41,923 nt of DNA from Streptococcus sp. WM07 (GTDB lineage Bacteria; Bacillota; Bacilli; Lactobacillales; Streptococcaceae): NCBI RefSeq assembly GCF_004570525.1, contig NZ_SPPZ01000004.1:1-41923 (forward strand). Reading direction: 5' to 3'. A program made the translations under genes and the position numbers. Numbering within the stretch: the first letter of the stretch is position 1; every line of letters begins with the position of its first letter. Positions 17,428 to 29,834 of the stretch are shown piece by piece. The notes beneath the pieces were generated by a model that worked only from the letters and a program-made list of their open reading frames with translations, was not told where the DNA came from and did no database searches.

Positions 17428-17467
17428 AAACTGGACCTTGGTTTTTCCTTGGTCCAGTTTTTCTTTA
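17428..17467 (+). terminator. Rho-independent terminator of ptsHI
   Basis: A 10-bp stem AAACTGGACC (17428-17437) with GGTCCAGTTT (17451-17460), followed at once by TTCTTT. It ends the PTS operon before the glg promoter. Confidence 0.9.
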
Positions 17468-17551
17468 CTTTTCCTTTTTGAAAACAGGAAAATGACAGTT
17501 GATTATTTTCAGACAAATGTTTTGTTTTTCCTAAAATTATTGTATAATAAC

Positions 17552-17580
17552 TTGAGAAATCATTTAAAATATAGTAGAAT
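17552..17580 (+). promoter_or_regulatory. glg operon promoter
   Basis: TTGAGA (17552-17557), 17-nt spacer, TAGAAT (17575-17580); each hexamer differs from consensus by one base. The expected start near 17587 falls just before the cre site. A second TATAAT at 17543-17548 lacks a good -35 and may be a weaker upstream start. Confidence 0.7.
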
Positions 17581-17589
17581 ATTGTTATA

Positions 17590-17603
17590 AAAAAGCGCTT
17601 ACA
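17590..17603 (-). promoter_or_regulatory. Catabolite-responsive element (CcpA site) of the glg operon
   Basis: The minus-strand sequence TGTAAGCGCTTTTT fits 13 of 14 positions of the cre consensus TGWAARCGYTWNCW. It overlaps or lies just after the predicted transcription start of glgB. CcpA with HPr-Ser-P bound there would be expected to block initiation or early elongation, so glycogen genes should be repressed by rapidly used sugar. Confidence 0.8.
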
Positions 17604-17622
17604 AGACGGAGAGGGTGGTCGT

Positions 17623-19611
17623 ATGGATTATCGTGAAGCTATGTGGACTTTTGGGATTGGGGAGAACTACAATCTTCAAGACTACCTGGGTGTTCATCGT
17701 GAAAATGATGGCTATAGCTTTCGGGTTTGGGCGCCAAATGCCCAAGGGGTATATGTCATTGGAGACTTTACGAATTGGCAAGAAAATCGAATTCCCATGG
17801 TCAAGAATGAAGCTGGGGTTTGGGAAGCTTGGACTAATCTTGCTCAGGAAGGGAGTCTCTATAAATTTCAAGTAGAACGACTAGGCGGGCAAGTGGTGGA
17901 TAAAATTGACCCTATGGCCCGTGTTTTTGAAAAGCGACCAGGAACAAGCGCAAGGATTTATACCATGCCAGAAAAAGAATGGCATGATCAGGATTGGTTG
18001 GAGCAGCGGAAGGCGATGGGCTTCAAGGGTAGACCAGTTTCTATTTATGAAGTGCATGCAGGTTCTTGGAGAAAGCATTTAGATGGAGAGCCGTATACCT
18101 TTAAGGATTTACAGCAAGAACTGATTCCTTATCTGAAGGAGATGAATTATACTCATGTTGAGTTTATGCCCTTGATGACACATCCTTTAGCGGAGAGTTG
18201 GGGATACCAATTGATGGGATATTTTGGGTTGGATCAGTCTTATGGAACACCTGAGGAGTTTCGAGACTTTGTAGAAGCCTGTCACTTGGAAGATATTGGG
18301 GTAATTGTTGACTGGGTTCCCGGTCACTTCACGATTAACGATGATGCTCTGGCTTATTATGATGGAACCCCCACTTATGAATATCAAGATTATCATCGAG
18401 CGCACAATTATGGATGGGGAGCTCTTAACTTTGATTTAGGGAAGCCCCACGTTCAGTCTTTCTTGATTTCTAGTATTAACTATTGGGTTCAGACTTTCCA
18501 CTTAGATGGTGTCAGGGTAGATGCGGTTAGCAATATGCTTTACTTGGATTATGATCAAGGCCCATGGACACAGAATGAGGATGGTGGCAATCTTAATTAT
18601 CAAGGATTTCACTTTCTCAAGAAATTAAATGCCATCATGAAGAAATATCATCCAGAAGTTATGATGATTGCAGAAGAAGCAACCAGCTATACTCAGATTA
18701 CTGGCGCTGGAGAGGAGTCCCTTGGTTTTGACTACAAGTGGAACATGGGCTGGATGAATGATATTTTACGTTTCTATGAAATGGATCCCATTTATCGGAA
18801 ATATGAATTCAATCTCGTGACCTTTAGTTTCATGTATGTATTTAAGGAAAATTATATCTTACCGTTCTCTCATGATGAAGTCGTTCATGGGAAAAAGAGC
18901 CTTATGCATAAAATGTGGGGGGATCGTTACAATCAATTTGCCAGTCTAAGGAATCTTTATACATATCAAATGTGTCATCCGGGTAAGAAGCTTTTATTTA
19001 TGGGAAGTGAGTGGGGACAGTTCTTGGAGTGGAAATCGCAAGAACCTCTGGAGTGGCATGATTTAGAAGATGATTTGAATGGTCGCATGCAAAAATTCAC
19101 AGTAGAACTCAATCGTCTCTACAAGAACGAATTTGTTCTTTGGGATATTGATGATTCTTATGATGGCATTGAGATTATTGATGCAGATAATAAAGATGAG
19201 ACTGTTTTAAGTTTTATTCGTAAGAACAATGAAGGTTCAGAATTAATCTGTGTGTTCAATATGGCACCAGTTGAACGGCAAAACTTTACTATTGGTGTTT
19301 CCAATCCAGGTCTCTACCAGGAAATTTGGAATACAGAACTCCAAGAATGGGGTGGTTCTTGGTTAGAGCATCATCCAGATATAGCTACGAAAGCTGGTAA
19401 ATGGAAGAACTATAAGCAGACTTTGAGTTTTACATTACCAGCTATGGGAGCTATCATTTGGAAAATGAAAGCCAAATTTGAAGAAGAAAAGGAGCTTGTG
19501 TCGGATTGGAGTGAATCAGAACTTCTTTCGGAGGAACTATTGATTGATGGATCGTCAGAAAGTGAAGTAGATTCAGAAGTTTTTGTGGAATCGTCTGAGA
19601 TAATCGAATAA
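17623..19611 (+). CDS. glgB: 1,4-alpha-glucan branching enzyme
   Basis: 662-residue GH13 enzyme that introduces alpha-1,6 branches into glycogen. A CBM48-type N-domain ([19 protein letters not shown], residues 31-49) precedes the catalytic barrel. The catalytic residues are nucleophile D300 (DGVRVDAV), acid/base E351 (MMIAEEA) and stabiliser D418 (FSHDEVVHG). A beta-sandwich C-domain ends near residue 615. It then carries an unusual tail of about 44 residues with 17 acidic and 10 Ser residues and one Lys. GGAGAGGGTGG precedes the ATG. It is first in glgBCDA, 13 nt before glgC. Confidence 0.96.
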   Translation: MDYREAMWTFGIGENYNLQDYLGVHRENDGYSFRVWAPNAQGVYVIGDFTNWQENRIPMVKNEAGVWEAWTNLAQEGSLYKFQVERLGGQVVDKIDPMARVFEKRPGTSARIYTMPEKEWHDQDWLEQRKAMGFKGRPVSIYEVHAGSWRKHLDGEPYTFKDLQQELIPYLKEMNYTHVEFMPLMTHPLAESWGYQLMGYFGLDQSYGTPEEFRDFVEACHLEDIGVIVDWVPGHFTINDDALAYYDGTPTYEYQDYHRAHNYGWGALNFDLGKPHVQSFLISSINYWVQTFHLDGVRVDAVSNMLYLDYDQGPWTQNEDGGNLNYQGFHFLKKLNAIMKKYHPEVMMIAEEATSYTQITGAGEESLGFDYKWNMGWMNDILRFYEMDPIYRKYEFNLVTFSFMYVFKENYILPFSHDEVVHGKKSLMHKMWGDRYNQFASLRNLYTYQMCHPGKKLLFMGSEWGQFLEWKSQEPLEWHDLEDDLNGRMQKFTVELNRLYKNEFVLWDIDDSYDGIEIIDADNKDETVLSFIRKNNEGSELICVFNMAPVERQNFTIGVSNPGLYQEIWNTELQEWGGSWLEHHPDIATKAGKWKNYKQTLSFTLPAMGAIIWKMKAKFEEEKELVSDWSESELLSEELLIDGSSESEVDSEVFVESSEIIE

Positions 19612-19624
19612 GGAGGAAACCTAA

Positions 19625-20767
19625 ATGAGAGATGAAATGTTGGCCTTGATTTTGGCTGGAGGACAAGGAACACGTTTGGGGAAATTAACAAAAAATATCG
19701 CCAAACCAGCTGTTGAGTTCGGTGGTCGTTATCGTATTATTGATTTTGCTCTTTCAAACTGTGCTAATTCGGGTATTCAGAATGTCGGGGTTATTACCCA
19801 GTATCAACCTCTAGCCTTGAATACCCATATCGGGAATGGTTCAAGTTGGGGGCTAGATGGTATTAACACAGGAGTGAGCATTCTCCAACCTTATTCAGCT
19901 AGTGAAGGAAATCGTTGGTTTGAAGGAACCAGTCATGCTATCTATCAAAATATTGATTATATCGATAGTATTGATCCAGAATATGTCTTGATTCTTTCAG
20001 GGGATCATATCTACAAGATGGATTATGACAAGATGCTGCAAGCCCATAAAGATAACAATGCTAGTCTAACGGTTGCAGTCTTAAATGTTCCTCTTAAAGA
20101 GGCTAGTCGTTTCGGAATCATGAACACGGATTCCAATAATCGAATTATTGAATTTGAAGAAAAACCCGAGAATCCAAAAACTACCAAAGCTTCTATGGGA
20201 ATCTATATTTTCAACTGGAAACGTCTCCGTAATATTTTAGTAGCTGCGGAAAAAGGTTCTGTTGAAATGTCTGATTTCGGAAGTAATGTGATTCCTGCCT
20301 ACCTTGAGTCTGGAGAAAGCGTCTATGCTTATGAATTTGAAGGCTACTGGAAAGACGTAGGTACCATTGATTCTCTATGGGAGGCAAATATGGAATACAT
20401 TTCGCCAGAAAATGCCTTGGATAGTCGTAATCGTCAATGGAAAATTTATTCTAAAAACTTAATTTCCCCACCAAACTTTATTGGAGAACATGGTTCAGTT
20501 GAAGATTCTTTGATTGTTGATGGCTGTCATGTGGATGGTCAGGTGAAACATTCCATTCTCTCAACCAATGCTCAGGTAAAAACTGGAGCTGTGGTTGAAG
20601 ACTCCGTGATTATGAGTGGTGCAATTATTGGTGCTGGTGCAGTTATTAAAAAAGCTATTATCGGTGAAGGAGCTGTGATTAGTGAAGGCGTCGAAATTGA
20701 TGGTAGTGAAGAAATTAAAGTTGTTGGTTATAACGAAGTAGTGGGGGTACCAAAGGATGAAGATTGA
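19625..20767 (+). CDS. glgC: Glucose-1-phosphate adenylyltransferase, catalytic subunit
   Basis: 380-residue ADP-glucose pyrophosphorylase producing ADP-glucose for GlgA. The N-terminal nucleotidyltransferase domain has the intact [20 protein letters not shown] motif and [10 protein letters not shown]. The C-terminal third is a left-handed beta-helix of hexapeptide repeats ([20 protein letters not shown]). In Firmicutes GlgC pairs with GlgD. The ATG follows AAGGAGG. It overlaps glgD by 11 nt, so the two subunits are translationally coupled. Confidence 0.96.
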   Translation: MRDEMLALILAGGQGTRLGKLTKNIAKPAVEFGGRYRIIDFALSNCANSGIQNVGVITQYQPLALNTHIGNGSSWGLDGINTGVSILQPYSASEGNRWFEGTSHAIYQNIDYIDSIDPEYVLILSGDHIYKMDYDKMLQAHKDNNASLTVAVLNVPLKEASRFGIMNTDSNNRIIEFEEKPENPKTTKASMGIYIFNWKRLRNILVAAEKGSVEMSDFGSNVIPAYLESGESVYAYEFEGYWKDVGTIDSLWEANMEYISPENALDSRNRQWKIYSKNLISPPNFIGEHGSVEDSLIVDGCHVDGQVKHSILSTNAQVKTGAVVEDSVIMSGAIIGAGAVIKKAIIGEGAVISEGVEIDGSEEIKVVGYNEVVGVPKDED

Positions 20768-21896
20768 TAAATATTCAGCAATTCTAGTAAACACAGTTGG
20801 CCGTCATGATATGGGAAAGTTGACTGAAAACCGTCCTTTAGCTACGCTACCATTTGGCGGAAAATACCGTCTGATTGATTTTCCGCTATCAAGTTTAGCC
20901 AATGCAGGGGTTCGAAGTGTCTACGGGATTTTCCAAGAAGAAAATATTTCATCAGTGTTTGACCATATTCGCTCGGGTCGTGAGTGGGGATTGTCGACTC
21001 TTTTAAGTCATTATTACTTGGGGCTTTATACGACGGATGCTGATTCCGATTATGTTAAATCTGAGTACTATGACCAGTTGTTGACTTATCTTCGCCGGTC
21101 AGGTAGTGATGTCACTGTTATTTTGAACAGTGATGTGCTTCTTAGCATGGATCTCCGTCAAGTTTTCCATTTGCATCAAGCAACCAAGCGAGAAATGACG
21201 GTTATCTACAAAAAACTCCCTGCTAAAGATATCGCAGATAATAATGCAATTTTGAGGATTTCAAGTCAAGATACTGTCACAGATCATGAGTTGTTTGAAG
21301 ATAGCCTCCCACAAGAAGTCTATAATATGTCAACGGACATCTTCTTGGTCGATACAGACCTGCTTATTTCTGCTATTGAGAAAGAACTGGAAGAAGCGAA
21401 ACCACGTAAGATTCGTTATTTGCTACGTGATTTTGCTAAAGAGATTGGAGCCTTTGCCTACGAATATACAGGGCATGTATCCAATATTTATTCAGTAGAG
21501 TCCTACTATCGGGCTAATCTAGATATGATTGACCAGCAAAAATTCAATTCTCTTTTCAGCCCAAATCAAAAGGTCTATACAAAGGTGAAAAATGAAGAGC
21601 CTACCTATTATGCTCCAGGCTCTAAAGTGTCCTTGTCTCAATTTGCATCTGGAAGTATCATTAAAGGATCGGTTGAGGAGTCTATTCTTTCACGGAACAA
21701 TCGTATTGAAGCTGGGGCTCTTGTTAAAGATAGTCTTCTTTTCCCACGAGTTGTTGTTGGTGAAGGAGCACGAGTTGAGTATGCTATTGTCGATAAAGAA
21801 GCCAAAATTGCACCTGGTGTAACGGTTAAAGGTCGTAAGGAGCATCCAATCGTGATTGAAAAAGGTCAAGAAATTACAGAGGATATTATTAGATGA
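20757..21896 (+). CDS. glgD: Glucose-1-phosphate adenylyltransferase, GlgD subunit
   Basis: 379-residue paralogue of GlgC. The nucleotide-binding loop is degenerate: where GlgC has [11 protein letters not shown], this protein has [16 protein letters not shown]. That fits the established role of GlgD as a poorly active partner that boosts GlgC in a heteromeric enzyme. The fold is otherwise kept, with a beta-helix C-domain ([19 protein letters not shown]). Its start lies inside glgC and its last 4 nt (ATGA) are the start of glgA, the tight overlap of a coupled operon. Confidence 0.95.
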   Translation: MKIDKYSAILVNTVGRHDMGKLTENRPLATLPFGGKYRLIDFPLSSLANAGVRSVYGIFQEENISSVFDHIRSGREWGLSTLLSHYYLGLYTTDADSDYVKSEYYDQLLTYLRRSGSDVTVILNSDVLLSMDLRQVFHLHQATKREMTVIYKKLPAKDIADNNAILRISSQDTVTDHELFEDSLPQEVYNMSTDIFLVDTDLLISAIEKELEEAKPRKIRYLLRDFAKEIGAFAYEYTGHVSNIYSVESYYRANLDMIDQQKFNSLFSPNQKVYTKVKNEEPTYYAPGSKVSLSQFASGSIIKGSVEESILSRNNRIEAGALVKDSLLFPRVVVGEGARVEYAIVDKEAKIAPGVTVKGRKEHPIVIEKGQEITEDIIR

Positions 21897-23320
21897 GAAT
21901 TTTAGTCGTAGCAGCAGAAGGTGCTCCATTTTCTAAAACGGGTGGTTTGGGAGACGTTATTGGTGCTCTTCCGAAATCCCTTGTTAAAAAAGGGCACGAA
22001 GTCCGAGTCGTTCTTCCATACTATGACAGCGTGGACGCTAAGTTTGGTGATCAAGTAGAGGATCTTGGTTTCTTTGAAATCTCTCTTGGGTGGCGCCGTC
22101 AATATGTTGGCGTGAAATATTTGGTTTGGGATGGAGTTCCTACTTATTTCATTGATAATCAATATTATTTCTTCCGTGGTCATGTTTATGGTGATTTGGA
22201 TGATGGTGAGCGTTTTGCCTTTTTCCAAATGGCAACACTAGAATTGATGGAGAAGATTGATTTTATTCCTGAAATTCTCCATGTACATGATTACCATACA
22301 GCCATGATGCCCTTCCTTCTACGGACTAAATATGCTTGGATTGAGGCTTATCGTGGGATTAAGACTGTTCTCACCATCCATAACTTGGAGTTTCAAGGTC
22401 AATTTAATCCAGCGATGCTCAGTGACTTATTTGGAATGGGCATGGAAGATTTTTGGAATGGAGCGGTGCGTTGGGGACAAGATTTGAACTGGATGAAAGC
22501 AGGTATCACTTTTGCTGATCGTGTCACAACTGTGTCTCCATCCTATGCTCACGAAATTCAAACTCCTGAGTTTGGCTGTGGCTTAGATTCTTTGCTTCGT
22601 AATGAAAGCTGGAAACTCTTTGGGTTTGTGAATGGCATTGACACAGATCTCTATAATCCAGAAACCGATACCTACTTACATCATCATTTCAGTGCCGCTG
22701 ATTTAGCTGGTAAGGCTGCTAATAAAGCTGCTCTTCAAGCTCGTTTTGGCTTACCTCAACGACCAGAAGTGCCATTGATTGGGATGGTTTCTCGTTTGAC
22801 CTATCAAAAAGGGTTCGATGTAGTGGTTGAAGAATTGCATCAGATTCTTCAGCGTGATGTGCAAGTGATTGTTCTAGGAACAGGAGACCCAAATTTTGAA
22901 CAAGCCTTTTCTTGGTTTGGTCAGCATTATCCAGAGAAAATGGTTGCTGCGATGACTTTTGATCCAGGCTTAGCTCAAGAAATTTATGCAGCTAGCGATA
23001 TGTTCCTAATGCCAAGTCGCTTTGAGCCTTGTGGACTGTCACAAATGATGGCTATGCGTTATGGAGCACTTCCAATTGTCCATGAGGTTGGTGGTTTGCG
23101 AGATACTGTCACAGCCTACAATCCAGTTACTAGCTCTGGAACTGGATTCTCCTTTAACAATCTCAGTGGTTATTGGTTGACTTGGACGATTGATCAGGCT
23201 ATTTACCTGTATTGGAATCAAAAAGAAGTGTGGCATAACCTAATCCAAGAAGCGATGCATCGTGATTTTTCATGGGAAGCTGCAAGCCAATCTTATAGTG
23301 ATTTGTACCATTGGATGTAG
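21893..23320 (+). CDS. glgA: Glycogen synthase (ADP-glucose type)
   Basis: 475-residue GT5 glycosyltransferase extending alpha-1,4-glucan chains from ADP-glucose. The ADP-glucose-binding K15-T-G-G-L motif is at the N-terminus ([11 protein letters not shown]). The C-terminal domain has [10 protein letters not shown] and the catalytic-end E-x7-E motif in [17 protein letters not shown]. The start overlaps glgD (ATGA). A terminator follows directly, so the operon ends here; glycogen phosphorylase (glgP), often the fifth gene of such clusters, is absent and the ATP synthase operon comes next. Confidence 0.96.
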   Translation: MRILVVAAEGAPFSKTGGLGDVIGALPKSLVKKGHEVRVVLPYYDSVDAKFGDQVEDLGFFEISLGWRRQYVGVKYLVWDGVPTYFIDNQYYFFRGHVYGDLDDGERFAFFQMATLELMEKIDFIPEILHVHDYHTAMMPFLLRTKYAWIEAYRGIKTVLTIHNLEFQGQFNPAMLSDLFGMGMEDFWNGAVRWGQDLNWMKAGITFADRVTTVSPSYAHEIQTPEFGCGLDSLLRNESWKLFGFVNGIDTDLYNPETDTYLHHHFSAADLAGKAANKAALQARFGLPQRPEVPLIGMVSRLTYQKGFDVVVEELHQILQRDVQVIVLGTGDPNFEQAFSWFGQHYPEKMVAAMTFDPGLAQEIYAASDMFLMPSRFEPCGLSQMMAMRYGALPIVHEVGGLRDTVTAYNPVTSSGTGFSFNNLSGYWLTWTIDQAIYLYWNQKEVWHNLIQEAMHRDFSWEAASQSYSDLYHWM

Positions 23321-23327
23321 GAAGGTG

Positions 23328-23356
23328 AAAAGAGGTCAGATAGACCTCTTTTTTCT
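23328..23356 (+). terminator. Rho-independent terminator of the glg operon
   Basis: A 10-bp stem AAAAGAGGTC (23328-23337) with GACCTCTTTT (23343-23352), a 5-nt loop AGATA, and a run of T. It separates glg from atp. Confidence 0.9.
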
Positions 23357-23375
23357 TGAAAAAATCTTGAAAAAA
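23354..23375 (+). repeat. Tandem 11-bp A-tract repeat before the atp promoter
   Basis: TCTTGAAAAAA occurs twice back to back (23354-23364 and 23365-23375). The A6 tracts are one helical turn apart, which should bend the DNA. They lie about 25-47 bp upstream of the atp -35, just after the glg terminator's T-run. Confidence 0.6.
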
Positions 23376-23400
23376 TCAAGCGTTTTCTTCTTGTGAAAAT

Positions 23401-23429
23401 TTGACAAATGACTTGAATAGGAGTAGAGT
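23401..23429 (+). promoter_or_regulatory. atp operon promoter
   Basis: TTGACA (23401-23406), 17-nt spacer, TAGAGT (23424-23429), 33 nt before atpE. The -35 is perfect and the -10 is modest. A cre-like half site (AAGCGTTTTCT, 23378-23388) lies just upstream. Confidence 0.65.
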
Positions 23430-23462
23430 AGTGGGGTAACAAAAATAAAAGGAGAATTCGAA

Positions 23463-23660
23463 ATGAATTTATCAATTTTGGCCCTTGGTTTGGCCGTTAT
23501 GGGTGTAAGTATCGGTGAAGGTTTGTTGGTATCGAGCTTCCTTCGTTCAGCAGCTCGTCAACCAGAACTATACAACAAACTTCAAACAAGTATGTTGATG
23601 GGGATTGCCTTTATCGAGGGTACTTTCTTCGTACTTCTTGCTGTGGCCTTCATCTTGTAA
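23463..23660 (+). CDS. atpE: F1Fo ATP synthase subunit c
   Basis: 65-residue proteolipid of the membrane rotor: two membrane helices joined by the polar loop RSAARQPE. The proton-carrying carboxylate is Glu52 in GIAFIEGTFF. Helix 1 has the streptococcal MGVSIGEGLL with a second Glu at 19. Compared with the pneumococcal protein, residues 23, 45 and 48 (Val, Leu, Ile) differ at positions linked to optochin susceptibility. It is first in the operon, giving the streptococcal order c-a-b-delta-alpha-gamma-beta-epsilon with no atpI. AAAAGGAG precedes the ATG. Confidence 0.97.
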   Translation: MNLSILALGLAVMGVSIGEGLLVSSFLRSAARQPELYNKLQTSMLMGIAFIEGTFFVLLAVAFIL

Positions 23661-23692
23661 GAATATTCTTGTAGAATTGAGGTGAGAGACCC

Positions 23693-24412
23693 GTGGAATC
23701 CCATTCACCATCAATTACAATCGGACCGATTGTTTTTGATTTAACTTTATTGGCCATGTCTCTCTTGACGGTAGCGTTGGTATTTGGCTTTGTCTATTGG
23801 TTGAGTCGAGATCTTAGTATTCGTCCCAACCGGAAGCAGAGCGCCTTGGAAGCCTTGATTGATTTTGTTACTGGAGTTATTCAGAACAATATTGGTGCCA
23901 CCAATGTAAAGACCTACCTTCCTATTTTCTTTAGTCTTTTCCTATTCTTATTTTTAGGGAACTCTATTGGTTTGGCTACAAAAATTGAAACTCTTCCCCC
24001 AGAACACTTTAACCTCTGGACTTCGCCAACAGCAAATCTAGTTTATGACTTGAGTTTGTCTTTCTTGGTAACTGTCTTTATTCAGGTGGAAGGGATTCGT
24101 CGTCAAGGATTTAAGCGGTATGTCAAAGGGTTTGTAACACCTGTGGCAATGACCCCGATGAATATTCTGGAAGAAATCACCAATTTTCTTTCTTTGGCTC
24201 TTCGGCTATATGGAAATATCTTTTCTGGTGAAGTTATTGTATCGCTTTTGACACAACTTATCGGAGCCTATTTGATTGCCTTTCCATTTGTATTTGGGCT
24301 TAACATGGCTTGGACAGCTTTCTCACTGTTTATCTCTGGGATGCAAGCTTTCGTCTTTACTATGTTGTCCTCAAGTTATTTAGGTAAGAAAATTAGTGAT
24401 GAGGAAGAATAA
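23693..24412 (+). CDS. atpB: F1Fo ATP synthase subunit a
   Basis: 239-residue membrane stator subunit that forms the proton channel against the c ring. The essential arginine is R171 in LALRLYGNIFSGE. Five to six hydrophobic helices are visible; W207 in NMAWTAF is near the pneumococcal optochin residue W206. The start is GTG at 23693, about 9 nt after GAGGTGAG; no ATG gives a full-length N-terminus. It lies 32 nt after atpE. Confidence 0.96.
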   Translation: MESHSPSITIGPIVFDLTLLAMSLLTVALVFGFVYWLSRDLSIRPNRKQSALEALIDFVTGVIQNNIGATNVKTYLPIFFSLFLFLFLGNSIGLATKIETLPPEHFNLWTSPTANLVYDLSLSFLVTVFIQVEGIRRQGFKRYVKGFVTPVAMTPMNILEEITNFLSLALRLYGNIFSGEVIVSLLTQLIGAYLIAFPFVFGLNMAWTAFSLFISGMQAFVFTMLSSSYLGKKISDEEE

Positions 24413-24427
24413 GAAAGGAGATAGACC

Positions 24428-24922
24428 ATGGAAATTACATTAGGACAGTTAATTGGTAACTTTATTCTAGTAACTGGATCTTTTATAGCGGTTCTCCTAC
24501 TTATTAAAAAATATGTTTGGAATCGTGTGGAAACAGTACTAGATGAACGCTCAGACAAGATTAGTTCGGATATTGATCAAGCAGAAGCGGCTAAACAGCG
24601 AGCGGAAGCTTTGTTGCAAGAACGACAAGAGCAGCTATCCGGTACCAAAGAAGAAGCGGCAGCAATCATTGCTACTGCAAAAGAAAATGCTGAGCATCAA
24701 AAAAATCAACTACTTGCTGAAACCAGGGATCAAGTACAGCGTTTGAAGGAGAATGCAGGTCAAGAGATTGCTCAAGAACGTGCAGAAGCTCTAGCTGGTA
24801 TTAAACAAGATGTAGCAGATTTAACTGTTGATCTAACTTCTAAGATTTTAGGAAAAGAGTTGAATCAAGAAGCTCATTCAGAATTGATTGATCAGTACAT
24901 TAAACAATTAGGAGAAAGCTAA
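24428..24922 (+). CDS. atpF: F1Fo ATP synthase subunit b
   Basis: 164-residue peripheral stalk protein. A single N-terminal membrane helix (about residues 8-27, GNFILVTGSFIAVLLLIKKY) leads into a long charged helix rich in Glu, Gln, Ala and Lys that dimerises as a coiled coil and contacts delta. The ATG follows GAAAGGAG. Its TAA overlaps the atpH ATG by one base. Confidence 0.96.
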   Translation: MEITLGQLIGNFILVTGSFIAVLLLIKKYVWNRVETVLDERSDKISSDIDQAEAAKQRAEALLQERQEQLSGTKEEAAAIIATAKENAEHQKNQLLAETRDQVQRLKENAGQEIAQERAEALAGIKQDVADLTVDLTSKILGKELNQEAHSELIDQYIKQLGES

Positions 24923-25458
24923 TGGACAAGAAAGAAATGATCTTGGTAGATAGCTATGCAAGTCCCTTTGTCCAATTAGTGATTGAAAAAAATCAAAGTC
25001 TAGAAATCTTTCCACTGCTGGATCAACTTTTGGACCTTGTGAAAGAGACAGACCTTACAAGTTTTTTAACAAATATCGCTGTTCCCCAAGTGCAGAAAGC
25101 TGAAATCTTCCAGAAAATTTTGCCGACAGGATCTGAATTAATGGATAATCTTTTGAGGGTCTTGTTGCAAAATCATCGTGAGGAATTGCTTGAAGCTATT
25201 TTAAAAGAAAGTCTAAGCCGACTAGAAGTGGAGACCAATTCCTTTGAGGTTACCCTAGAGTCGGCCTATGCTTTATCAGAAGAACAATTAGGAAGGTTGC
25301 TTCCACTTGTTCAGGAAAAAATGGGAATTGGTGTACGAAAACTAAACCAAGTCATTAATCGGGATTTGATTGGTGGCTTTGTTATCACGGCTAATCATAA
25401 GCAAATTGATGTAAGTATTCGACGCCAATTGCAAACAATGAAAGAAAAAATGAAATAG
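24922..25458 (+). CDS. atpH: F1Fo ATP synthase subunit delta
   Basis: 178-residue stator subunit linking the b stalk to the top of the alpha/beta ring. It has the delta/OSCP layout: a helical N-domain (YASPFVQLVIEKNQ) and a C-terminal beta/alpha part with the conserved INRDLIGGFVI. TAATG overlap with atpF shows translational coupling. The length is typical. Confidence 0.95.
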   Translation: MDKKEMILVDSYASPFVQLVIEKNQSLEIFPLLDQLLDLVKETDLTSFLTNIAVPQVQKAEIFQKILPTGSELMDNLLRVLLQNHREELLEAILKESLSRLEVETNSFEVTLESAYALSEEQLGRLLPLVQEKMGIGVRKLNQVINRDLIGGFVITANHKQIDVSIRRQLQTMKEKMK

Positions 25459-25473
25459 AAAGTGGTGTGAGCG

Positions 25474-26979
25474 TTGGCGATTCAAGCACAAGAAATTAGC
25501 GCTTTAATTAAGCAACAAATCGACAATTTTCAACCAGATTTTGATGTGACCGAAACAGGAGTTGTAACCTACATCGGTGACGGAATTGCACGGGCCCATG
25601 GTCTAAATCAGGCTATGAGTGGTGAATTACTCATCTTTGAAAATGGCTCCTATGGAATGGCGCAAAACCTGGAAACCAAAGATGTCGGGATCATCATTCT
25701 TGGTGAATTTACAGATATTCGTGAAGGTGATACTGTACGCCGTACTGGAAAAATTATGGAAGTCCCTGTAGGGGAAGCTTTGATTGGACGTGTTGTGGAT
25801 CCTTTGGGACGTCCTATTGATGGGCTTGGCCCAATCGAAACTTCAGGGACGCGTCCAGTAGAGGCTCCGGCACCTGGTGTTATGGAACGGAAGTCCGTTT
25901 CAGAACCACTCCAAACAGGATTAAAGGCGATTGATGCCCTAGTTCCAATTGGACGCGGGCAACGGGAATTGGTGATTGGTGACCGTCAAACTGGTAAAAC
26001 AACTATTGCTATTGATGCTATTTTGAACCAAAAAGGCCAAGATATGATTTGTATCTATGTAGCCATTGGACAAAAGGAATCAACCGTTCGGACACAAGTT
26101 GAAACCTTGCGGAAGCATGGAGCTCTTGATTATACAATTGTGGTGTCAGCATCAGCGTCACAACCTTCACCATTGCTTTTCTTGGCACCTTATGCCGGTG
26201 TTGCAATGGCGGAAGAATTTATGTACCAAGGGAAACATGTTTTAATCGTTTATGATGATTTATCAAAACAAGCCGTTGCCTATCGGGAACTTTCCCTCTT
26301 ACTTCGTCGTCCACCAGGACGGGAGGCTTTCCCTGGGGATGTTTTCTATCTACATAGTCGTCTTTTGGAACGGTCTGCGAAAGTTTCAGATGAGCTTGGA
26401 GGTGGATCTATTACAGCCCTTCCATTTATTGAAACCCAAGCAGGAGATATCTCAGCCTATATTGCGACGAATGTGATTTCTATTACAGATGGTCAAATTT
26501 TCTTGGATGACTCTCTTTTCAATTCTGGTGTTCGTCCTGCTATTGATGCAGGGTCATCTGTATCACGGGTTGGAGGTTCAGCTCAGATCAAGGCTATGAA
26601 AAAAGTTGCGGGTACTCTTCGGATTGACTTAGCAGCCTATCGTGAACTCGAAGCCTTTACCAAATTTGGTAGTGATTTGGACGCAGCAACCCAGGCTCGT
26701 TTAAACCGTGGTCGTCGTACCATTGAAGTTTTGAAACAACCGGTTCATAAGCCTCTGCCTGTTGAAAAGCAAGTTGTGATTCTTTATGCTCTAACTCACG
26801 GATTCTTGGATGATATTCCTGTGGATGAGATTATTCGTTTTGAAGCAGAGCTTTATGATTATTTCGATGCCAAACATCCTGAGATTTTTGAAGGTATTCG
26901 TATGACCAAGGACCTTCCAAAAGAAGAAGTATTGGATGCTGCCATCCAAGAATTTAAGGATCAAACAAATTTCAACTAA
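25474..26979 (+). CDS. atpA: F1Fo ATP synthase subunit alpha
   Basis: 501-residue F1 subunit with the regulatory nucleotide sites. Walker A is G169-D-R-Q-T-G-K-T176 and the Walker B region is [10 protein letters not shown]. The conserved [20 protein letters not shown] and SISDGQIFL-type stretch (here SITDGQIFL) are present. The start is TTG at 25474, reading [16 protein letters not shown], the expected N-terminus; the upstream GTGGTGTGAG is only a fair ribosome site. The length equals that of other streptococcal AtpA proteins. Confidence 0.97.
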   Translation: MAIQAQEISALIKQQIDNFQPDFDVTETGVVTYIGDGIARAHGLNQAMSGELLIFENGSYGMAQNLETKDVGIIILGEFTDIREGDTVRRTGKIMEVPVGEALIGRVVDPLGRPIDGLGPIETSGTRPVEAPAPGVMERKSVSEPLQTGLKAIDALVPIGRGQRELVIGDRQTGKTTIAIDAILNQKGQDMICIYVAIGQKESTVRTQVETLRKHGALDYTIVVSASASQPSPLLFLAPYAGVAMAEEFMYQGKHVLIVYDDLSKQAVAYRELSLLLRRPPGREAFPGDVFYLHSRLLERSAKVSDELGGGSITALPFIETQAGDISAYIATNVISITDGQIFLDDSLFNSGVRPAIDAGSSVSRVGGSAQIKAMKKVAGTLRIDLAAYRELEAFTKFGSDLDAATQARLNRGRRTIEVLKQPVHKPLPVEKQVVILYALTHGFLDDIPVDEIIRFEAELYDYFDAKHPEIFEGIRMTKDLPKEEVLDAAIQEFKDQTNFN

Positions 26980-26993
26980 GAAAGGGGTAAGAA

Positions 26994-29302
<2,309 letters not shown>

Positions 29303-29311
29303 AGGTGAACT

Positions 29312-29728
29312 ATGGGCCAGATGACTGTACAAATTGTAACGCCTCATGGTATGATCTATCAGCACCATGCTCAATTTGTCATGGCTCGAACCACCGAAGG
29401 GGAGCTTGGAATTCTTCCAGGTCATACCAATCTATTAGCCGTTTTGGCGGTGGATGAACTAAAGGTTCGTCGAGTTGATGATGAAGGTCATGTTGATTGG
29501 GTAGCTGTAAATGGAGGAGTTATTGAAGTAGCTGACGATACCATCACGATTATTGCTGATTCTGCAGAGCGTGAACGAGATATTGATATCAGCCGCGCAG
29601 AGAGAGCTAAGAAGCGTGCGGAAGCAGCTTTGGAACAAGCTATTTCAGAACATTCCATTGATCAGGAACAACGGGCGCGCATTGCCTTGCAACGAGCCAT
29701 TAACCGAATCAATGTGGGAAGTAAGTAA
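29312..29728 (+). CDS. atpC: F1Fo ATP synthase subunit epsilon
   Basis: 138-residue subunit with a beta-sandwich N-domain ([18 protein letters not shown], then [14 protein letters not shown]) and a C-terminal pair of helices rich in Arg, Ala and Glu that inhibits ATP hydrolysis. It starts 9 nt after atpD and is the last gene of the operon; a terminator follows within 10 nt. Confidence 0.96.
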   Translation: MGQMTVQIVTPHGMIYQHHAQFVMARTTEGELGILPGHTNLLAVLAVDELKVRRVDDEGHVDWVAVNGGVIEVADDTITIIADSAERERDIDISRAERAKKRAEAALEQAISEHSIDQEQRARIALQRAINRINVGSK

Positions 29729-29735
29729 TAAGAAG

Positions 29736-29765
29736 AAACAAGGTTCTTTCGAGGCCTTGTTTTTT
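29736..29765 (+). terminator. Rho-independent terminator of the atp operon
   Basis: Stem AAACAAGG (29736-29743) with CCTTGTTT (29755-29762) and an 11-nt loop in which TTC/GAG can pair further, followed by more T. Confidence 0.85.
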
Positions 29766-29834
29766 CATAGCTAAGTCATTGCAAGAGGTATGGTAATGTC
29801 CAATTTGAAATTGAAGGAGTATTGGTTTAGACTA

